46,698 nt of DNA from IMG/VR virus record IMGVR_UViG_3300032144_000019, positions 1 through 46,698 of that record; one strand, 5' to 3'. The notes below the pieces were generated by a model. The model was not told the origin of the DNA. It searched no databases and was given only the letters and a program-made list of their open reading frames with translations. Made by a program: the position numbers and the translations under genes. How positions within the stretch are numbered: position 1 is the first letter of the stretch; each line of letters starts with the position of its first letter. This document shows, one piece after another, positions 46,466 through 46,698 of this stretch. The stretch is from a virus.

Positions 46466-46698
46466 AATTAATGCTATCCTACAGGCCAAGCAAGCTTTAG
46501 ATGGTTGCACTCTTTACACCGTACCGTTCATGCCTTGTTCGGCCTGTGCCCTGCAGGTAATACAGTCCGGTATTATTAGGGTGGTAGCTCCTGTAGCCAC
46601 TAAAGAACTAGAGGGGCGTTGGGGAGAGTCTATTAAAACTACAAGAGCCTTATTTGAAGAGGCCGGAGTTGAACTAATTGAAAGTGTTGGTGGGATGT
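46227..46698 (+). CDS. dCMP deaminase, N-terminal and central part
   Basis: From TTG 46227 the protein is read to the window end and continues at base 159 of the left end through the terminal repeat. SSWSKDPSTKVGAVI, LGYNGFPSKLKD, HGEINAI and MPCSACA are the classical dCMP deaminase motifs with His, Glu and two Cys for zinc. The total length would be about 175 residues. It converts dCMP to dUMP. It overlaps the DUF3310 frame for 239 bases. Confidence 0.88.
   Translation, partial: MSENWLESEENEKKWDNRFLKLAREVSSWSKDPSTKVGAVITYRNKVVSLGYNGFPSKLKDSPERLEDRTQKLSHTIHGEINAILQAKQALDGCTLYTVPFMPCSACALQVIQSGIIRVVAPVATKELEGRWGESIKTTRALFEEAGVELIESVGGM
46541..46698. repeat. Right copy of 158-bp terminal direct repeat
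   Basis: Same sequence as 1-158 except A at 46667 in place of T at 127. See the left copy for the interpretation. Confidence 0.9.

Noticed and set aside
46541-46698. Transposon-like or attachment-site repeat at the window ends
   Set aside because: The repeat is at the extreme ends and continues one gene across the junction, so an assembly overlap explains it; no integrase or transposase is present.

Overview
This window is an almost complete genome of a lytic, short-tailed (podovirus-type) double-stranded DNA phage. The last 158 bases (46541-46698) repeat the first 158 (1-158) with one mismatch, and the repeat lies inside a dCMP deaminase gene. The map is therefore probably a circular or terminally redundant assembly of about 46.5 kb opened inside a gene, not at a natural end. 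There is no integrase, no repressor that I recognise, no tRNA and no phage RNA polymerase. The spanin-like lipoprotein and the ECF-sigma-like promoters point to a Gram-negative host. A Pseudomonas-like host is possible but unproven.

Layout. (1) 1-1597, plus strand: end of dCMP deaminase, a short cytosine-methyltransferase-like protein, a 3'-5' exonuclease and a small ORF, closed by a convergent terminator at 1624-1660. (2) 22276 down to 1679, minus strand: the virion and lysis operon. In order of transcription it holds small accessory proteins, a DUF5681 protein, small structural proteins, a repeat-rich tail protein, large terminase, portal, scaffold, major capsid, tail adaptor, beta-propeller tail protein, tail fibre, adhesin, a holin-like protein, three large ejection-type proteins, GH24 lysozyme, SprT-like metalloprotease, lipoprotein and DUF1353. 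(3) 22277-24018: a mainly non-coding control region with an AT-rich tract, direct repeats, many small hairpins, DnaA-box-like sites and divergent promoters. It is the best candidate for a replication origin. (4) 24019-28851, plus: early region of small, mostly unrecognised genes, driven by sigma70-type promoters with structured leaders. (5) 28916-36238, plus: a gene cluster with two glutamine-synthetase-fold amidoligases, a class II glutamine amidotransferase, a gamma-glutamylcyclotransferase-like protein, an ATP-grasp ligase and three unrecognised proteins. (6) 36314-46698, plus: DNA metabolism, namely primase, DnaB-type helicase, family A DNA polymerase, SSB-like protein, 5'-3' exonuclease, endonuclease I, DUF3310 and dCMP deaminase, with many small zinc-binding and membrane peptides.

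The points most worth attention are these. The amidoligase cluster is a complete predicted peptide-bond-forming system. Its amidotransferase can expose the catalytic Cys2 only if translation starts at an ATT codon (32025), which is preceded by a strong Shine-Dalgarno, and two more genes of the cluster have possible ATT starts. A long promoter-like motif, GAACTT-N16-TCTAA, occurs three times with identical spacing, once in front of each later transcription unit (structural operon, replication genes, RHH/SSB genes). It resembles sigma-E/AlgU-type ECF promoters and differs from the sigma70-like TTGACTTAG...GATAAT early promoters. Together these suggest an early-to-late switch from host sigma70 to another specificity.

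All product names come from reading motifs in the translated sequence. No database search was run.
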